Positions 52,525-61,254 of a DNA stretch of 64,000 nt are shown piece after piece. The stretch is taken from contig NZ_QUZZ01000004.1 of the NCBI RefSeq assembly GCF_003545695.1, forward strand, positions 62,001 to 126,000. The letters run 5' to 3'. Source of the stretch: Taibaiella helva (GTDB lineage Bacteria; Bacteroidota; Bacteroidia; Chitinophagales; Chitinophagaceae). Position numbers and translations under genes: made by a program. Below the pieces are notes generated by a model. The model had not been told where the DNA came from, did not search any database, and saw only the letters and a program-made list of their open reading frames with translations. Each line of letters begins with the position of its first letter. Position 1 is the first letter of the stretch.

Positions 52525-53751
52525 TTACTTTATCAGCAGCTTTTCTCCATTCAGCTCAAAGCCATCGGGATAATCGTTATAGCTCCATTTACCCAGAACG
52601 GTACCGGCCTTGATCAGCATCAAACCGGGATTACTGCGCATAGCCGTTTTGCATACTGTTGCATCAATGGCGAAGTAGTAAATATTCAGCTTGTTGTCCC
52701 TGATAAACTTTTCTGTCTCTTCTTTTGAATTGGCAGAAAGCAAGTAGAAGCCTACATTATTCTTCTCACACTTGGCAAACAGGCGGCGCAGCTTGTCCAT
52801 GTTGCGCGTCGAGGCTTTCCGTACATCCTTCAGGAAAAAGATAAAGTTGTACCCGGGCTCTTTCAGCAGGGTTTCGGTATAATCGTTCCCATCGTAGTCG
52901 CTTACGTTAAATTCCTTGATCTCGGGCGTATTGTTGCCCTTCTTAATGATTTTCTCCCTGGGCTCGCCTTCTGTTTTCCAGGTCAGCGAATCCTGCCAGA
53001 TATTGGAATTGGTATAGTCTTCCAGCGACATCTCTTTGGTTTCACCGGTCTTCAGGTTCTTCATGGTATAACGGTATTCGACCACATCGGGTGTGGAACC
53101 GGGAGGCGGCTGCATTTTCTGCCATATATTGTTTCCTACTTTAAAGGGCAGGCAATCGACATAAGGTAAATGCTCCAGCGCATACCACTGCACCAGGAGC
53201 GAACCGAACAGCGCCAGGATCATCAGCGAGGTATTAATGGGACGGCGGAACAGGGCGGGTACATGTTTCCGGGCAAGGAAAAGGATAATAACGAGAGCCA
53301 GCAGCACAATATCTTTCATAAAGCTCTGCATCGCCGTAAGCGGGATGCAATCACCGAAGCAGCCACATTTCAGCTCGCGGTGGTTGACATGCTCGTACCA
53401 GATCGCATACCCCGTGAGGAAGGTAAAAAAGATCATGAGCAGCAGCAGCAGAAAAGAGAACTGCCGGAAAGCATAGCCCAGCAATAGTCCTACGCCGGCC
53501 ACAATCTCAAAAACGATAATGGTGATCGAGAAGGCGAGCGCATAAGGTGAAAAGAACGTCATGTGCCACAGCTCAAAGAACTCTTCCATCTTGTAGGCCA
53601 GCCCCGAGGGGTCGTTGGCTTTGATGAGCCCCGAGAAGATGAATAACAATCCGACGAGAATGCGGATAGCCTGCAACAGGTAAAACCCGGCGTTGCGTGC
53701 CGGCTTGCCGCCTGTTGTTCCCGCCGGACCTGCTGGGTTGAGTTGGGTCAT
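52525..53751 (-). CDS. BT_3928-type DoxX / thioredoxin-like fusion
   Basis: A 408-residue inner-membrane protein. The N-terminal DoxX/MauE-like part (about 20-190) has several helices and the motif CGCFGDC in a loop. A linker region (about 220-300) leads to a C-terminal thioredoxin-like domain (about 300-400; EPGYNFIFFLKDVRKAS, NVGFYLLSA). The thioredoxin-like half lacks a CxxC, so it is not a classical reductase. Bacteroidota-specific proteins of this layout are thought to handle periplasmic redox or electron transfer; this is inference. It is monocistronic or lies 84 bp upstream of the small lmo0937 gene. Confidence 0.88.
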   Translation of the reverse strand: MTQLNPAGPAGTTGGKPARNAGFYLLQAIRILVGLLFIFSGLIKANDPSGLAYKMEEFFELWHMTFFSPYALAFSITIIVFEIVAGVGLLLGYAFRQFSFLLLLLMIFFTFLTGYAIWYEHVNHRELKCGCFGDCIPLTAMQSFMKDIVLLALVIILFLARKHVPALFRRPINTSLMILALFGSLLVQWYALEHLPYVDCLPFKVGNNIWQKMQPPPGSTPDVVEYRYTMKNLKTGETKEMSLEDYTNSNIWQDSLTWKTEGEPREKIIKKGNNTPEIKEFNVSDYDGNDYTETLLKEPGYNFIFFLKDVRKASTRNMDKLRRLFAKCEKNNVGFYLLSANSKEETEKFIRDNKLNIYYFAIDATVCKTAMRSNPGLMLIKAGTVLGKWSYNDYPDGFELNGEKLLIK

Positions 53752-53841
53752 GAGGTTTGCCGTTTAGTGAGCCGTAAAAATAAGGAATGCCCTGAAAAAG
53801 GAAGTGAATAAGTTGTTACCGCTCCGGCAGCGGCATAGCGC

Positions 53842-53849
53842 TATCTTTG
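53842..53849 (+). promoter_or_regulatory. -7 promoter box of elaA
   Basis: TATCTTTG ends 4 nt before the ATG at 53854. A leaderless mRNA is predicted. Confidence 0.55.
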
Positions 53850-53853
53850 TCGT

Positions 53854-54315
53854 ATGAACTGGCATTGCAAATCTTTTGACGAGCTCAGCACTGCCGAGCT
53901 TTATGCTTTGTTGCAGCTGCGCAGCCGTGTTTTTGTTGTAGAGCAAAACTGCCCTTACCTGGACCAGGATGATAAAGACCAGGATGCATTGCACCTGTGG
54001 TGCAGCGACGGACAGGCCCGCATGCTGGCCTGTTGCCGCATCTTGCCGGCTGGCTTATCTTATCCCGAATCCTCTATCGGCCGTGTTGCCAGCGATAGCG
54101 CGGCCAGGGGCCAGGGCATCGGCCGGCAGTTGATGCAGGAGGCTCTTGCTTGTATCCGGATGCGCTGGAACAATGTTCCTGTACGCATCAGCGCGCAGCT
54201 ATACCTGCAACGCTTTTATGAATCGCTGGGATTTTTGCCTGTAGGCGAATCCTACCTTGAAGATGGTATTCCGCATATCGAAATGCTGTTGCAAACGAAA
54301 ACGGAGCCCGGCTGA
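53854..54315 (+). CDS. elaA: ElaA-like GNAT N-acetyltransferase
   Basis: A 153-residue GNAT protein. The N-terminal LYALLQLRSRVFVVEQNCPYLDQDD and HLWCSDG match the ElaA family. The acetyl-CoA loop is ARGQGIGRQL, and the final YESLGFLPVGESYLEDGIPHIEM is the conserved end. The substrate of ElaA is not established. The gene overlaps no neighbour and has a promoter box 4 nt before its start. A REP-like repeat lies just downstream. Confidence 0.92.
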   Translation: MNWHCKSFDELSTAELYALLQLRSRVFVVEQNCPYLDQDDKDQDALHLWCSDGQARMLACCRILPAGLSYPESSIGRVASDSAARGQGIGRQLMQEALACIRMRWNNVPVRISAQLYLQRFYESLGFLPVGESYLEDGIPHIEMLLQTKTEPG

Positions 54316-54388
54316 AATACAGCAGAAGCGGTTAAACGTACCCTGGATAGAAATATAACCTGTGTGTAGAGTGGAGATGTAACCCTGT

Positions 54389-54436
54389 GTACCTGGTGTA
54401 GAGACGTAGCATGTGCTACGTCTCTACACCAGGTAC
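54389..54436. repeat. REP-like palindrome, locus 2
   Basis: A perfect 23-bp inverted repeat with a 2-nt centre; its core is GTAGAGACGTAGCA. Flanking degenerate GTGTAGAG and GTGGAGATGTAAC words lie at 54360-54385, and a 14-bp palindrome CGTAGCATGCTACG lies at 54480-54493. The core matches the GTAGAGACGTTGCA word of locus 1. It lies between elaA and the convergent DUF1015 gene. Confidence 0.75.
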
Positions 54437-54516
54437 CGATAAAAACCGTGCATACAGAGATATATTGGTTGGGTACTAACGTAGCATGCTACGCCGCTAC
54501 AAGCATGGCAGCAAAA

Positions 54517-54546
54517 ACAGCGCCCGGAATAGGTTCCGGGCGCTGT
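54517..54546 (-). terminator. intrinsic terminator of the DUF1015 gene
   Basis: A 13-bp perfect stem (ACAGCGCCCGGAA and complement) with a 4-nt loop and a T5 run on the minus strand. Confidence 0.9.
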
Positions 54547-54568
54547 CTGCAATATATCATCTCAGCGA

Positions 54569-55810
54569 TCAGATCATGTAAACGACCAGCCCGTCGCGGG
54601 TCTTCGGCTCAAACCAGGTGCTCTTGGGCGGCATGACGTTACCGCTATCGGCCACCTCGAACAGCTGGCGGATGCTTACCGGGTAGCAGGAGAAGGCGGC
54701 CACCATTTCACCGCTGTTCACACGTTTTTCCAGTTCGCCCAGGCCACGGATGCCACCTACAAATTCCACGCGTTTATCGGTACGCGGATCGTGTATTTCC
54801 AGCAGCTTGCTCAATACATTCTGCTGCAAAATGCTCACATCCAGCACCCCAATGGGGTCGGTGCTGAAGGTGCCTTCGCGGGCAGTCAGCTGGTACCAGC
54901 TACCGCCGGTATATAGTCCGAACTCATGCGCCTGCTGCGGTTTGAACTGTTCTTTGCCTTTAAGGGTAACAGTAAAGTCTTTTTCGAGGGCTGCCAGAAA
55001 TACGTCGATGCTCATCCCGTTCAGGTCTTTTACCACGCGGTTATAATCGAGTATCTGCAGTTGGCTGGCGGGGAAGATGCAGGTAAGAAAGTAATTGAAA
55101 GATTCATCGCCGGAGATACGGAGCTCCTGCTCGCGGAATTCTTCGGCCACCTTTGCAGCAGAGGCCGCGCGGTGATGGCCGTCTGCAATATAAGTTGCCG
55201 GCACATCATCGGCAAACAGGTCGGTGATGAGGCTTACCTTACTGTAATCGCTGATCACCCAGAAGATGTGGCGGATGCCATCTTCAGCAGTGAAGTCGTA
55301 GTCCGGCTCATGCTCCTGCTTCCAGTCGGCGACAAAGCGATCCATGGCTTCCACATTGTTGTAGGCCAGGAAAACGATGCCGGTTTGCGCGTGTGTGGTC
55401 TTGATATGATTGATGCGGTCCAGCTCTTTTTCAGGCCGCGTATATTCATGCTTCTTAATGATCCCGTTGTTATAGTCATCCAGGGAAGAGCCGCACACCA
55501 GGCCGGTCTGGGATCTCCCGTTCATTACGAGCTCGTAGAGATAATAGCAGGGCTCTTTATCCTGTACCAAAACACCCTTTTCAATCATATCGTTCAGGTT
55601 CTCGGCAGCTCTTTCATACACCTCGGGGCTGTGTACATCTACTGTAGGGCTAAGGTCGATCTCCGAACGGGTAACATGATAGAAGTGATAAGGATTGTCT
55701 TTGAATTGCCGTGCCTCTTCCACGCTGCAAACATCATAAGGCAGGGTAGCAACCTGAGATGCCAGCGCCCGGGGCGGCCGCAGGCCTTTAAAAGGGATAA
55801 TTTTTGCCAT
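54569..55810 (-). CDS. DUF1015 family protein
   Basis: A 413-residue cytosolic protein of the DUF1015 family. It begins MAKIIPFKGLRPP with PYDVCSVEEA and YHVTRSEID. The central IADGHHRAASA and FNYFLTCIFPASQLQI, and the final PPKSTWFEPKTRDGLVVYMI, are the conserved family blocks. The HHRAASA motif resembles an active site, but no reaction is established. In other genomes the gene is often near serine or phosphoglycerate metabolism genes; here gpmI lies 0.7 kb away on the other strand. Confidence 0.9.
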   Translation of the reverse strand: MAKIIPFKGLRPPRALASQVATLPYDVCSVEEARQFKDNPYHFYHVTRSEIDLSPTVDVHSPEVYERAAENLNDMIEKGVLVQDKEPCYYLYELVMNGRSQTGLVCGSSLDDYNNGIIKKHEYTRPEKELDRINHIKTTHAQTGIVFLAYNNVEAMDRFVADWKQEHEPDYDFTAEDGIRHIFWVISDYSKVSLITDLFADDVPATYIADGHHRAASAAKVAEEFREQELRISGDESFNYFLTCIFPASQLQILDYNRVVKDLNGMSIDVFLAALEKDFTVTLKGKEQFKPQQAHEFGLYTGGSWYQLTAREGTFSTDPIGVLDVSILQQNVLSKLLEIHDPRTDKRVEFVGGIRGLGELEKRVNSGEMVAAFSCYPVSIRQLFEVADSGNVMPPKSTWFEPKTRDGLVVYMI

Positions 55811-55881
55811 GCAAAGAATTGACTTTTATGTTTTAGAGGAGGCAAAAATAGTAAAAATAGCGAAGGGCGGGCCGAAGGAGC

Positions 55882-56268
55882 TTATTGCTCAAACTTTATC
55901 TGCTGCAGCCAATAGTTTTTATCTCTCTGTTTGAAAAAAATATAGACCCTGTAAGGGCCATTTGCAGTTTTCAGTTCCCCGATTACGAATACGGAGTTAT
56001 CGCTGGCAGCAACACCTTTGTGCCTGACCAGGAAGGAGCGCGCCTGATTTTTGGAGAAAAAGCTTTTTACCACCATTTCTGCCTGCGACTTGCTGTACGT
56101 AGATTGGTCGCTGTTGATGGTAATATCTACAATCCGGTCAAAGTACTTGACAACATTAGATACCTCGCCCTTGTTCAATGAATTGGATACATCATCGATT
56201 TGAGGCTGTGCAAAAACACTACCAAATACAAATATTGCAGCAATAAATATAGCCAAATATTTTTTCAT
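55882..56268 (-). CDS. secreted DUF4783 family protein
   Basis: A 128-residue protein with a signal peptide (MKKYLAIFIAAIFVFGSVFAQ). The mature domain is the DUF4783 fold, an NTF2-like alpha/beta protein: DDVSNSLNKGEVSNVVKYFD, SQAEMVVKSFFSKNQARSF, and YIFFKQRDKNYWLQQIKFEQ. The family is restricted largely to Bacteroidota and has no known activity. It lies upstream of the DUF1015 gene by 71 bp on the same strand. Confidence 0.88.
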   Translation of the reverse strand: MKKYLAIFIAAIFVFGSVFAQPQIDDVSNSLNKGEVSNVVKYFDRIVDITINSDQSTYSKSQAEMVVKSFFSKNQARSFLVRHKGVAASDNSVFVIGELKTANGPYRVYIFFKQRDKNYWLQQIKFEQ

Positions 56269-56497
56269 GTTTCGCTAGGAATACTTACATACGGGGATTG
56301 GGGTCTAGGGTATACGTTTTAATAATTTTTATGATCAATAATTATGCCACAAATTCATTTTTTTGCACTTTTCTTTACAAATAGGAAACATTCCTTTACA
56401 ACGCTTACCCTGAGGCACGCAAAAATCATGAAAAATCGGATGGAAGCCAAACGTCGATATACAACAGGGAACATGTTTTATGCGACCGATCCTTTCC

Positions 56498-56505
56498 TAT
56501 CTTTG
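56498..56505 (+). promoter_or_regulatory. -7 promoter box of gpmI
   Basis: TATCTTTG ends 5 nt before the ATG at 56511. A leaderless mRNA is predicted. The 240 bp upstream are AT rich with no gene. Confidence 0.6.
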
Positions 56506-56510
56506 CGCGC

Positions 56511-58040
56511 ATGAATCATAAACGCGCGATGCTGATTATCATGGATGGCTGGGGCCATGGTAAAGTACCGAAGGCAGATGCCATCGTCAATGCACACCCG
56601 GCTTTCGTATCCTCGCTCTATCAAACCTATCCTCATACCGAGCTGATCACCTGCGGCGAAGCGGTGGGCCTGCCCGAAGGCCAGATGGGCAACTCGGAGG
56701 TCGGTCATCTGAATATAGGTGCGGGCCGTATTGTATACCAGGAGCTGCAGCGGATCAATATCGCGGTAAGAGATGGCGAGCTGAAGCAAAATACAATGCT
56801 GGCGGAAACGCTGGACTATTGCAAGCAAAAGCAGAAGACGCTTCACTTTATCGGGCTCCTGAGCGACGGCGGCGTGCATTCCCATATCCGCCATCTCGAG
56901 GCCCTGTGCAGCTATGCCGAAGAAGCGGGCGTGCCACGCTATGCTGTTCACGCGTTTACCGATGGCCGGGATACCGATCCCAAAAGCGGCCTGGGATTCC
57001 TGGAGGAGCTACAGCAGCGCCTTTCAGGCACAAGAGGTATACTTGCATCCGTTACCGGCCGCTATTATGCCATGGACCGCGATAAACGCTGGGAGCGGGT
57101 AAAGCTGGCCTACGACGCGCTGACAAAAGGCAAGGGCGAGCGTACACAGCATCCGCTGGAAGCCGTAAAGACTTCATATGTTACGGGCATTACCGATGAA
57201 TTCATTAAGCCGATCATTGCTACGGATAGTGCGGGCAATCCGCTTGCCGAGATCAGGGAGGACGATGCGGTGATCTGCTTCAATTTCAGGACCGATCGTT
57301 GCCGCGAAATTACGGAAGTCCTTACCCAGCAAGCCTTTCCTGAGCAGGATATGCATCCATTGAAGCTGCGTTACGTAACCATGACCGAATACGACCACAG
57401 CTTCCGCAATGTCGGCGTGCTCTTTCACAACGACAACCTGAACAATACCCTGGGCGAAGTGCTGGCCCGCGATCATATGAAACAGATAAGGATCGCGGAA
57501 ACGGAGAAGTACCCGCACGTTACGTTCTTCTTCTCCGGCGGGCGGGAAGAGCCGTTCGAAGGCGAGCGGCGCATATTGCTGCCTTCACCGAAGGATGTGC
57601 CGACCTATGACCTGAAGCCGGAGATGAGCGCCAACGAGATCACCGATGCGATCCTTCCCGAGATCGATAAGCAAAGCGTAGATTTCATCTGCCTCAATTT
57701 CGCCAATACCGACATGGTCGGTCATACCGGTGTGTGGGAAGCAGCGATCAAGGCCACGCAGACGGTCGACCACTGCGTATCACGTATCGTGCCCCTGGCG
57801 CTGGAAAAGGGTTACGGCATCTTCCTCACGGCGGATCACGGCAATTCGGACTACCTGGTTAACGAAGATGGCAGCCCTAACACAGCGCATACTTTGAACC
57901 CGGTACCGCTCTTTCTAATTTCCAACGACTATAAAGGCAAGCTGCGCCCGGGTAAGCTGGGCGACCTTGCCCCCACAATACTGCGTTATATGGGCCTGGA
58001 TATTCCCAAAGAGATGACCGGCGAGGTACTGATCGATTAA
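56511..58040 (+). CDS. gpmI: 2,3-bisphosphoglycerate-independent phosphoglycerate mutase
   Basis: A 509-residue glycolytic enzyme that interconverts 3- and 2-phosphoglycerate with two Mn ions. It starts MNHKRAMLIIMDGWGHG, the alkaline-phosphatase-like metal site. The catalytic Ser62 lies in GNSEVGHLNIGAGR. HAFTDGRDTDP, NFANTDMVGHTG and TADHGNSD provide the remaining metal and substrate residues. Length and motif order are normal. It has its own promoter and a bidirectional terminator shared with the convergent maf gene. Confidence 0.97.
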   Translation: MNHKRAMLIIMDGWGHGKVPKADAIVNAHPAFVSSLYQTYPHTELITCGEAVGLPEGQMGNSEVGHLNIGAGRIVYQELQRINIAVRDGELKQNTMLAETLDYCKQKQKTLHFIGLLSDGGVHSHIRHLEALCSYAEEAGVPRYAVHAFTDGRDTDPKSGLGFLEELQQRLSGTRGILASVTGRYYAMDRDKRWERVKLAYDALTKGKGERTQHPLEAVKTSYVTGITDEFIKPIIATDSAGNPLAEIREDDAVICFNFRTDRCREITEVLTQQAFPEQDMHPLKLRYVTMTEYDHSFRNVGVLFHNDNLNNTLGEVLARDHMKQIRIAETEKYPHVTFFFSGGREEPFEGERRILLPSPKDVPTYDLKPEMSANEITDAILPEIDKQSVDFICLNFANTDMVGHTGVWEAAIKATQTVDHCVSRIVPLALEKGYGIFLTADHGNSDYLVNEDGSPNTAHTLNPVPLFLISNDYKGKLRPGKLGDLAPTILRYMGLDIPKEMTGEVLID

Positions 58041-58056
58041 TCGGGTTGATAGCAGC

Positions 58057-58098
58057 ATAGGCGTTATGCAAAAATTATGATGCATGACGCCTATTTTA
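58057..58098. terminator. bidirectional terminator between gpmI and maf
   Basis: A 14-bp stem (ATAGGCGTTATGCA with its complement, one G-T pair) over a 10-nt loop, with TTTTATT after it on the plus strand. Confidence 0.8.
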
Positions 58099-58122
58099 TT
58101 AACATCCATTTTGCAAAGTCGG

Positions 58123-58698
58123 TCAGGACAGCCGGTCCAGGGCCTGCAATACGCGATTGACAGGCAAACCCATTACATTGTAGAAGTCACCATTGATACG
58201 GCGGATACCCACCAGGCCTATCCATTCCTGTATGGCATAAGCCCCCGCCTTGTCCATAGGCTGGTAGCGGCCTACATAATGTGCAATCTGCTCATCGGTC
58301 AGTGGCAGAAAATCCACTTCAGTAATTTCCTGCAGCGTTTCTTTATAGCTGCCCGACAGGATCACAACACCGGTGATCACGCTGTGCGTCCGTCCCGAAA
58401 GACTACGGAGGATCGCATGAGCATCGGCCTCATCAACGGGCTTACCGATGATACGGTTGTCGAGCACCACTACCGTATCGGCTGCAATAATAACCGTATC
58501 CGCTCTTTCTCCGTCGGGCAAAGTATCCTGTACGGCTTTAGCTTTATTACCGGCAATGAACAACGGCACCTGCTCTGCGGCCATTGTGCCGGGAAAGTCT
58601 TCATTGGCATGCGCCGTCCTGATCTCAAACGATAGTTCGGCCTGCTCCAGCAATTGCTTGCGGCGCGGCGATTGGGAAGCGAGTAGTATCTTTTTCAT
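58123..58698 (-). CDS. maf: Maf family nucleotide pyrophosphatase
   Basis: A 191-residue house-cleaning enzyme that hydrolyses non-canonical or m7-type nucleoside triphosphates to monophosphates. The start MKKILLASQSPRRKQLL is the family signature. ADTVVVLD, GKPVDEADA and the SGRTHSVITGV segment follow, then EQIAHYVG and DKAGAYAIQ, as in the YhdE/dTTP-UTP type. A longer in-frame N-terminus is rejected because the Maf motif begins exactly at 58698. It lies 17 bp after the UbiA gene on the same strand, a pairing often seen in Bacteroidota. Confidence 0.95.
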   Translation of the reverse strand: MKKILLASQSPRRKQLLEQAELSFEIRTAHANEDFPGTMAAEQVPLFIAGNKAKAVQDTLPDGERADTVIIAADTVVVLDNRIIGKPVDEADAHAILRSLSGRTHSVITGVVILSGSYKETLQEITEVDFLPLTDEQIAHYVGRYQPMDKAGAYAIQEWIGLVGIRRINGDFYNVMGLPVNRVLQALDRLS

Positions 58699-58715
58699 CA
58701 CATTATTTAAAAAAA

Positions 58716-59681
58716 TTACAGGTAGTACTGCAGCCAGAAGTACAGCAAGAGGGATGCAATACCTGCCAGCATAATGATCTTCAGCCAGCGGCTGGCATCG
58801 CCATAATGCTTTGCCGTAGCTTTTCGCGGCAGGAAGAGGAGCCAGGCGATCAGGGGTATCACCAGGGCAATAAAGATATAGACCCCGAGAATCGCCCAGC
58901 TGCCGGAGAACAGCTTCACCGCTGCGACGCACAAGGGAGCGATCGCCAGGATACCGAAGCCGATCACAAACCAGGTAGAACGTTGCAGGCCTATACGTAT
59001 CGGCATCGTAACGCAACCGTCTTCCGCATCCCCTTTGAAATCTTCCATATCTTTCACAATCTCCCGCATCCAGGTCAGCATAAAGGCAAAGTAGGTATAC
59101 ACAGCAATGACCCCAAAAGGATTGACCAGCAGCCTGCCGCCTTCCGTAAGGAAATACCGGAAGTTAATATGCGGATACAAAGCCGGTTCGTACACGGCAA
59201 GGATCATCACGGTGAGACCGGTAAGCAGGGCGACCACTACATTCCCGGTGATGAATTGACGCTTGAAGGTAGTGGAATAGAACCATAGCAGCACGGTGCA
59301 GGCCAGCTGTATGCTGACCACGAAGTAATTGCCTAGCGCACGCGCCAGGTATAAGGCCAGCAAGAAGCCGATCACATTGAACAGGCTGTGCCAGAGTATA
59401 GCAGCCCTGCGGCTGATCGTCTTTTCGATGATCACTTTTTGCGGCCGGTTGATGAGGTCGATCTTTACATCGAAATAGTCGTTGATGATATAACCTGCGG
59501 CTGCAATCAATACCGTAGACAGGCTGAGCAGCAGGAAACGGGGCGTATTGAGAAAGACCGGCACCCTGCTCCAGGACACCATAGGCCTGATCACACACTG
59601 CCATATAAACCACTGGGTCAGCAGCACAATAAGCAGATTACGCCATCTGATCAGCTGAAAAAAAGCAGTCGCAGGTTTCAT
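58716..59681 (-). CDS. UbiA family prenyltransferase (GGGP geranylgeranyltransferase type)
   Basis: A 321-residue integral membrane prenyltransferase with about nine helices. The first aspartate-rich motif is NDYFDVKIDLINRP (residues 67-80), and the second is REIVKDMEDFKGD (about 206-218); both bind Mg-diphosphate of the prenyl donor. In Bacteroidota this group is annotated as geranylgeranylglycerol-phosphate geranylgeranyltransferase-like, but other acceptors cannot be excluded. The maf gene follows immediately. Confidence 0.9.
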   Translation of the reverse strand: MKPATAFFQLIRWRNLLIVLLTQWFIWQCVIRPMVSWSRVPVFLNTPRFLLLSLSTVLIAAAGYIINDYFDVKIDLINRPQKVIIEKTISRRAAILWHSLFNVIGFLLALYLARALGNYFVVSIQLACTVLLWFYSTTFKRQFITGNVVVALLTGLTVMILAVYEPALYPHINFRYFLTEGGRLLVNPFGVIAVYTYFAFMLTWMREIVKDMEDFKGDAEDGCVTMPIRIGLQRSTWFVIGFGILAIAPLCVAAVKLFSGSWAILGVYIFIALVIPLIAWLLFLPRKATAKHYGDASRWLKIIMLAGIASLLLYFWLQYYL

Positions 59682-59749
59682 GTGAGCAAAATTGGCACAA
59701 AGAAAGTAAAAATGGGTTAACTTGCCTTATCAATTAATCGAAGGTCACC

Positions 59750-60145
59750 TTGCGCTTTCTATTTGTCTTGCTGCTCAACGCCGTCGCCTGCTACTTTGCA
59801 TTGATGGTAATGCCCTGGTGGATACCGGCCCTTATCGGCGGATGCATTACGCTTGTGCTACCCCTGCGCCGCCACTGGCAAGCCTTCCTTGCAGCAGGTC
59901 TGGGTGCTGCTTCTTGTACTATATTGCTGTGCCTTATGGCCGACCAGGCCAATGAACATATCCTCAGCGGGAAAATGGCAATGCTGTTTCACCTGCCTTC
60001 TTATCTCTTTATGATTGTCGTTACCGCCCTGACGGGCTTTGTTACCGCAGGCCTGGGCAGCTGGACCGCTGCCGCCCTTCGCCGGCTTTTCCGTAACGAT
60101 AAATTAAAAGAACCCGCATTCGTGGAGGATCAACCCGCTGCGTAA
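59750..60145 (+). CDS. small membrane protein of unknown function
   Basis: A 131-residue protein with four predicted membrane helices (starting MRFLFVLLLNAVACYF; second helix IPALIGGCITLVL; then FLAAGLGAASCTILL and FMIVVTALTGFVTAGLG) and a short charged C-terminal tail. It starts at TTG 59750, the only usable start before the first helix. No family is recognised. It lies 68 bp after the divergent UbiA gene start and 30 bp before the CDF gene, with the CDF promoter box overlapping its stop codon. Confidence 0.7.
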   Translation: MRFLFVLLLNAVACYFALMVMPWWIPALIGGCITLVLPLRRHWQAFLAAGLGAASCTILLCLMADQANEHILSGKMAMLFHLPSYLFMIVVTALTGFVTAGLGSWTAAALRRLFRNDKLKEPAFVEDQPAA

Positions 60146-60150
60146 CTTTG
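60143..60150 (+). promoter_or_regulatory. -7 promoter box of the CDF gene
   Basis: TAACTTTG overlaps the stop codon of the upstream gene and ends 25 nt before the ATG at 60176. Confidence 0.45.
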
Positions 60151-60175
60151 TCTTTCATTCAATAACTATCCGGAA

Positions 60176-61159
60176 ATGGCCAGCCAGGTCCGCCTTCAAC
60201 GCAATATTGCCTTCTTGGCCATCGCTTTGTTCCTTATCAAGATCATCGCCTGGTGGTGGACCCGCTCCGTAGCCGTGTTTACCGATGCCATGGAAAGCAC
60301 GGTCAATGTAGCCACGGGCCTTATCGGCTGGTACAGCATATGGCTGGCTGGCAAGCCCAGAGACCAGAACCATCCTTATGGACACGGCAAAGCCGAATTT
60401 ATTTCCTCGGCTATAGAAGGTACGCTTATCATTATCGCGGGCGTTGCCATCATTTACGAGGCGATCGAAAGCCTGCTGCATCCGGGCCGGGTGCAGCAGC
60501 TGGATTGGGGTCTTGCCCTGCTGGCAGCTACAGCGGTGATCAACTATGCGGCCGGTACTTATGCCATTCAGCGTGGCATAAAGGTCAAGTCTGCAGCGCT
60601 GCAGGCTGGAGGCAGGCACCTGCGTACCGATACTTATTCCACTATAGGTATTATTGCCGGGCTCTTCCTGATGAAGATTACCGGCTGGCTGTGGCTCGAT
60701 GCCGTAGTGGCGATGATCTTCGCGGTCGTTATCCTTGTTGCCGGCTACCGTGTGATGCGTAAGTCCCTGGCGGGGATCATGGACGAGGCCGACCTGGCCT
60801 TGCTCGAAGAGCTGATCGCTTACCTGCAGGAGCATCGCCGCCCGCAGTGGACCGACCTGCACAACCTGCGCATGATCCAGTACGGCAATGTGCTGCACCT
60901 GGACGGGCACCTCACCCTGCCCTGGTATTATAATGTGCGGGAAGCTCATGAAGAGATTGAGGCGCTGGACCGGCTTATCCGGCTCAAGTTTGGCAATGCC
61001 ATAGAGCTGTTTGTCCATGTCGACGGCTGCGAATCGTTCTCCTGTCCTATCTGTGCCCTTGACTCCTGCCCGGTGCGCCAGCATCCGTTTACATGCCAGG
61101 TGCCCTGGGACCTGGAAAATGTGCTGCGCAATAAAAAGCATGGTAGCGACCTGACCTGA
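60176..61159 (+). CDS. cation diffusion facilitator (CDF) transporter
   Basis: A 327-residue inner-membrane cation/proton antiporter with six helices. The membrane site is carried by FTDAMESTVN in helix 2 and LRTDTYST in helix 5, so the usual Asp/His set is changed to D..N and D. HPYGHGKAEF follows as in all CDFs. The cytoplasmic C-terminal domain ends with an unusual cluster of five cysteines (CESFSCPICALDSC...FTC), which could bind metal and sense it. The metal (Zn, Fe, Mn or Co) cannot be assigned from the sequence. The gene sits downstream of a small membrane protein. Confidence 0.9.
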   Translation: MASQVRLQRNIAFLAIALFLIKIIAWWWTRSVAVFTDAMESTVNVATGLIGWYSIWLAGKPRDQNHPYGHGKAEFISSAIEGTLIIIAGVAIIYEAIESLLHPGRVQQLDWGLALLAATAVINYAAGTYAIQRGIKVKSAALQAGGRHLRTDTYSTIGIIAGLFLMKITGWLWLDAVVAMIFAVVILVAGYRVMRKSLAGIMDEADLALLEELIAYLQEHRRPQWTDLHNLRMIQYGNVLHLDGHLTLPWYYNVREAHEEIEALDRLIRLKFGNAIELFVHVDGCESFSCPICALDSCPVRQHPFTCQVPWDLENVLRNKKHGSDLT

Positions 61160-61254
61160 TCTTTATACCGGCTCCGGCCTCACGCAAGATGCGCTGTCTT
61201 TTTTTCACAGGGAATGTTTTACCTTCATTCTGCTGACTAAAAGCCAACCATTCC

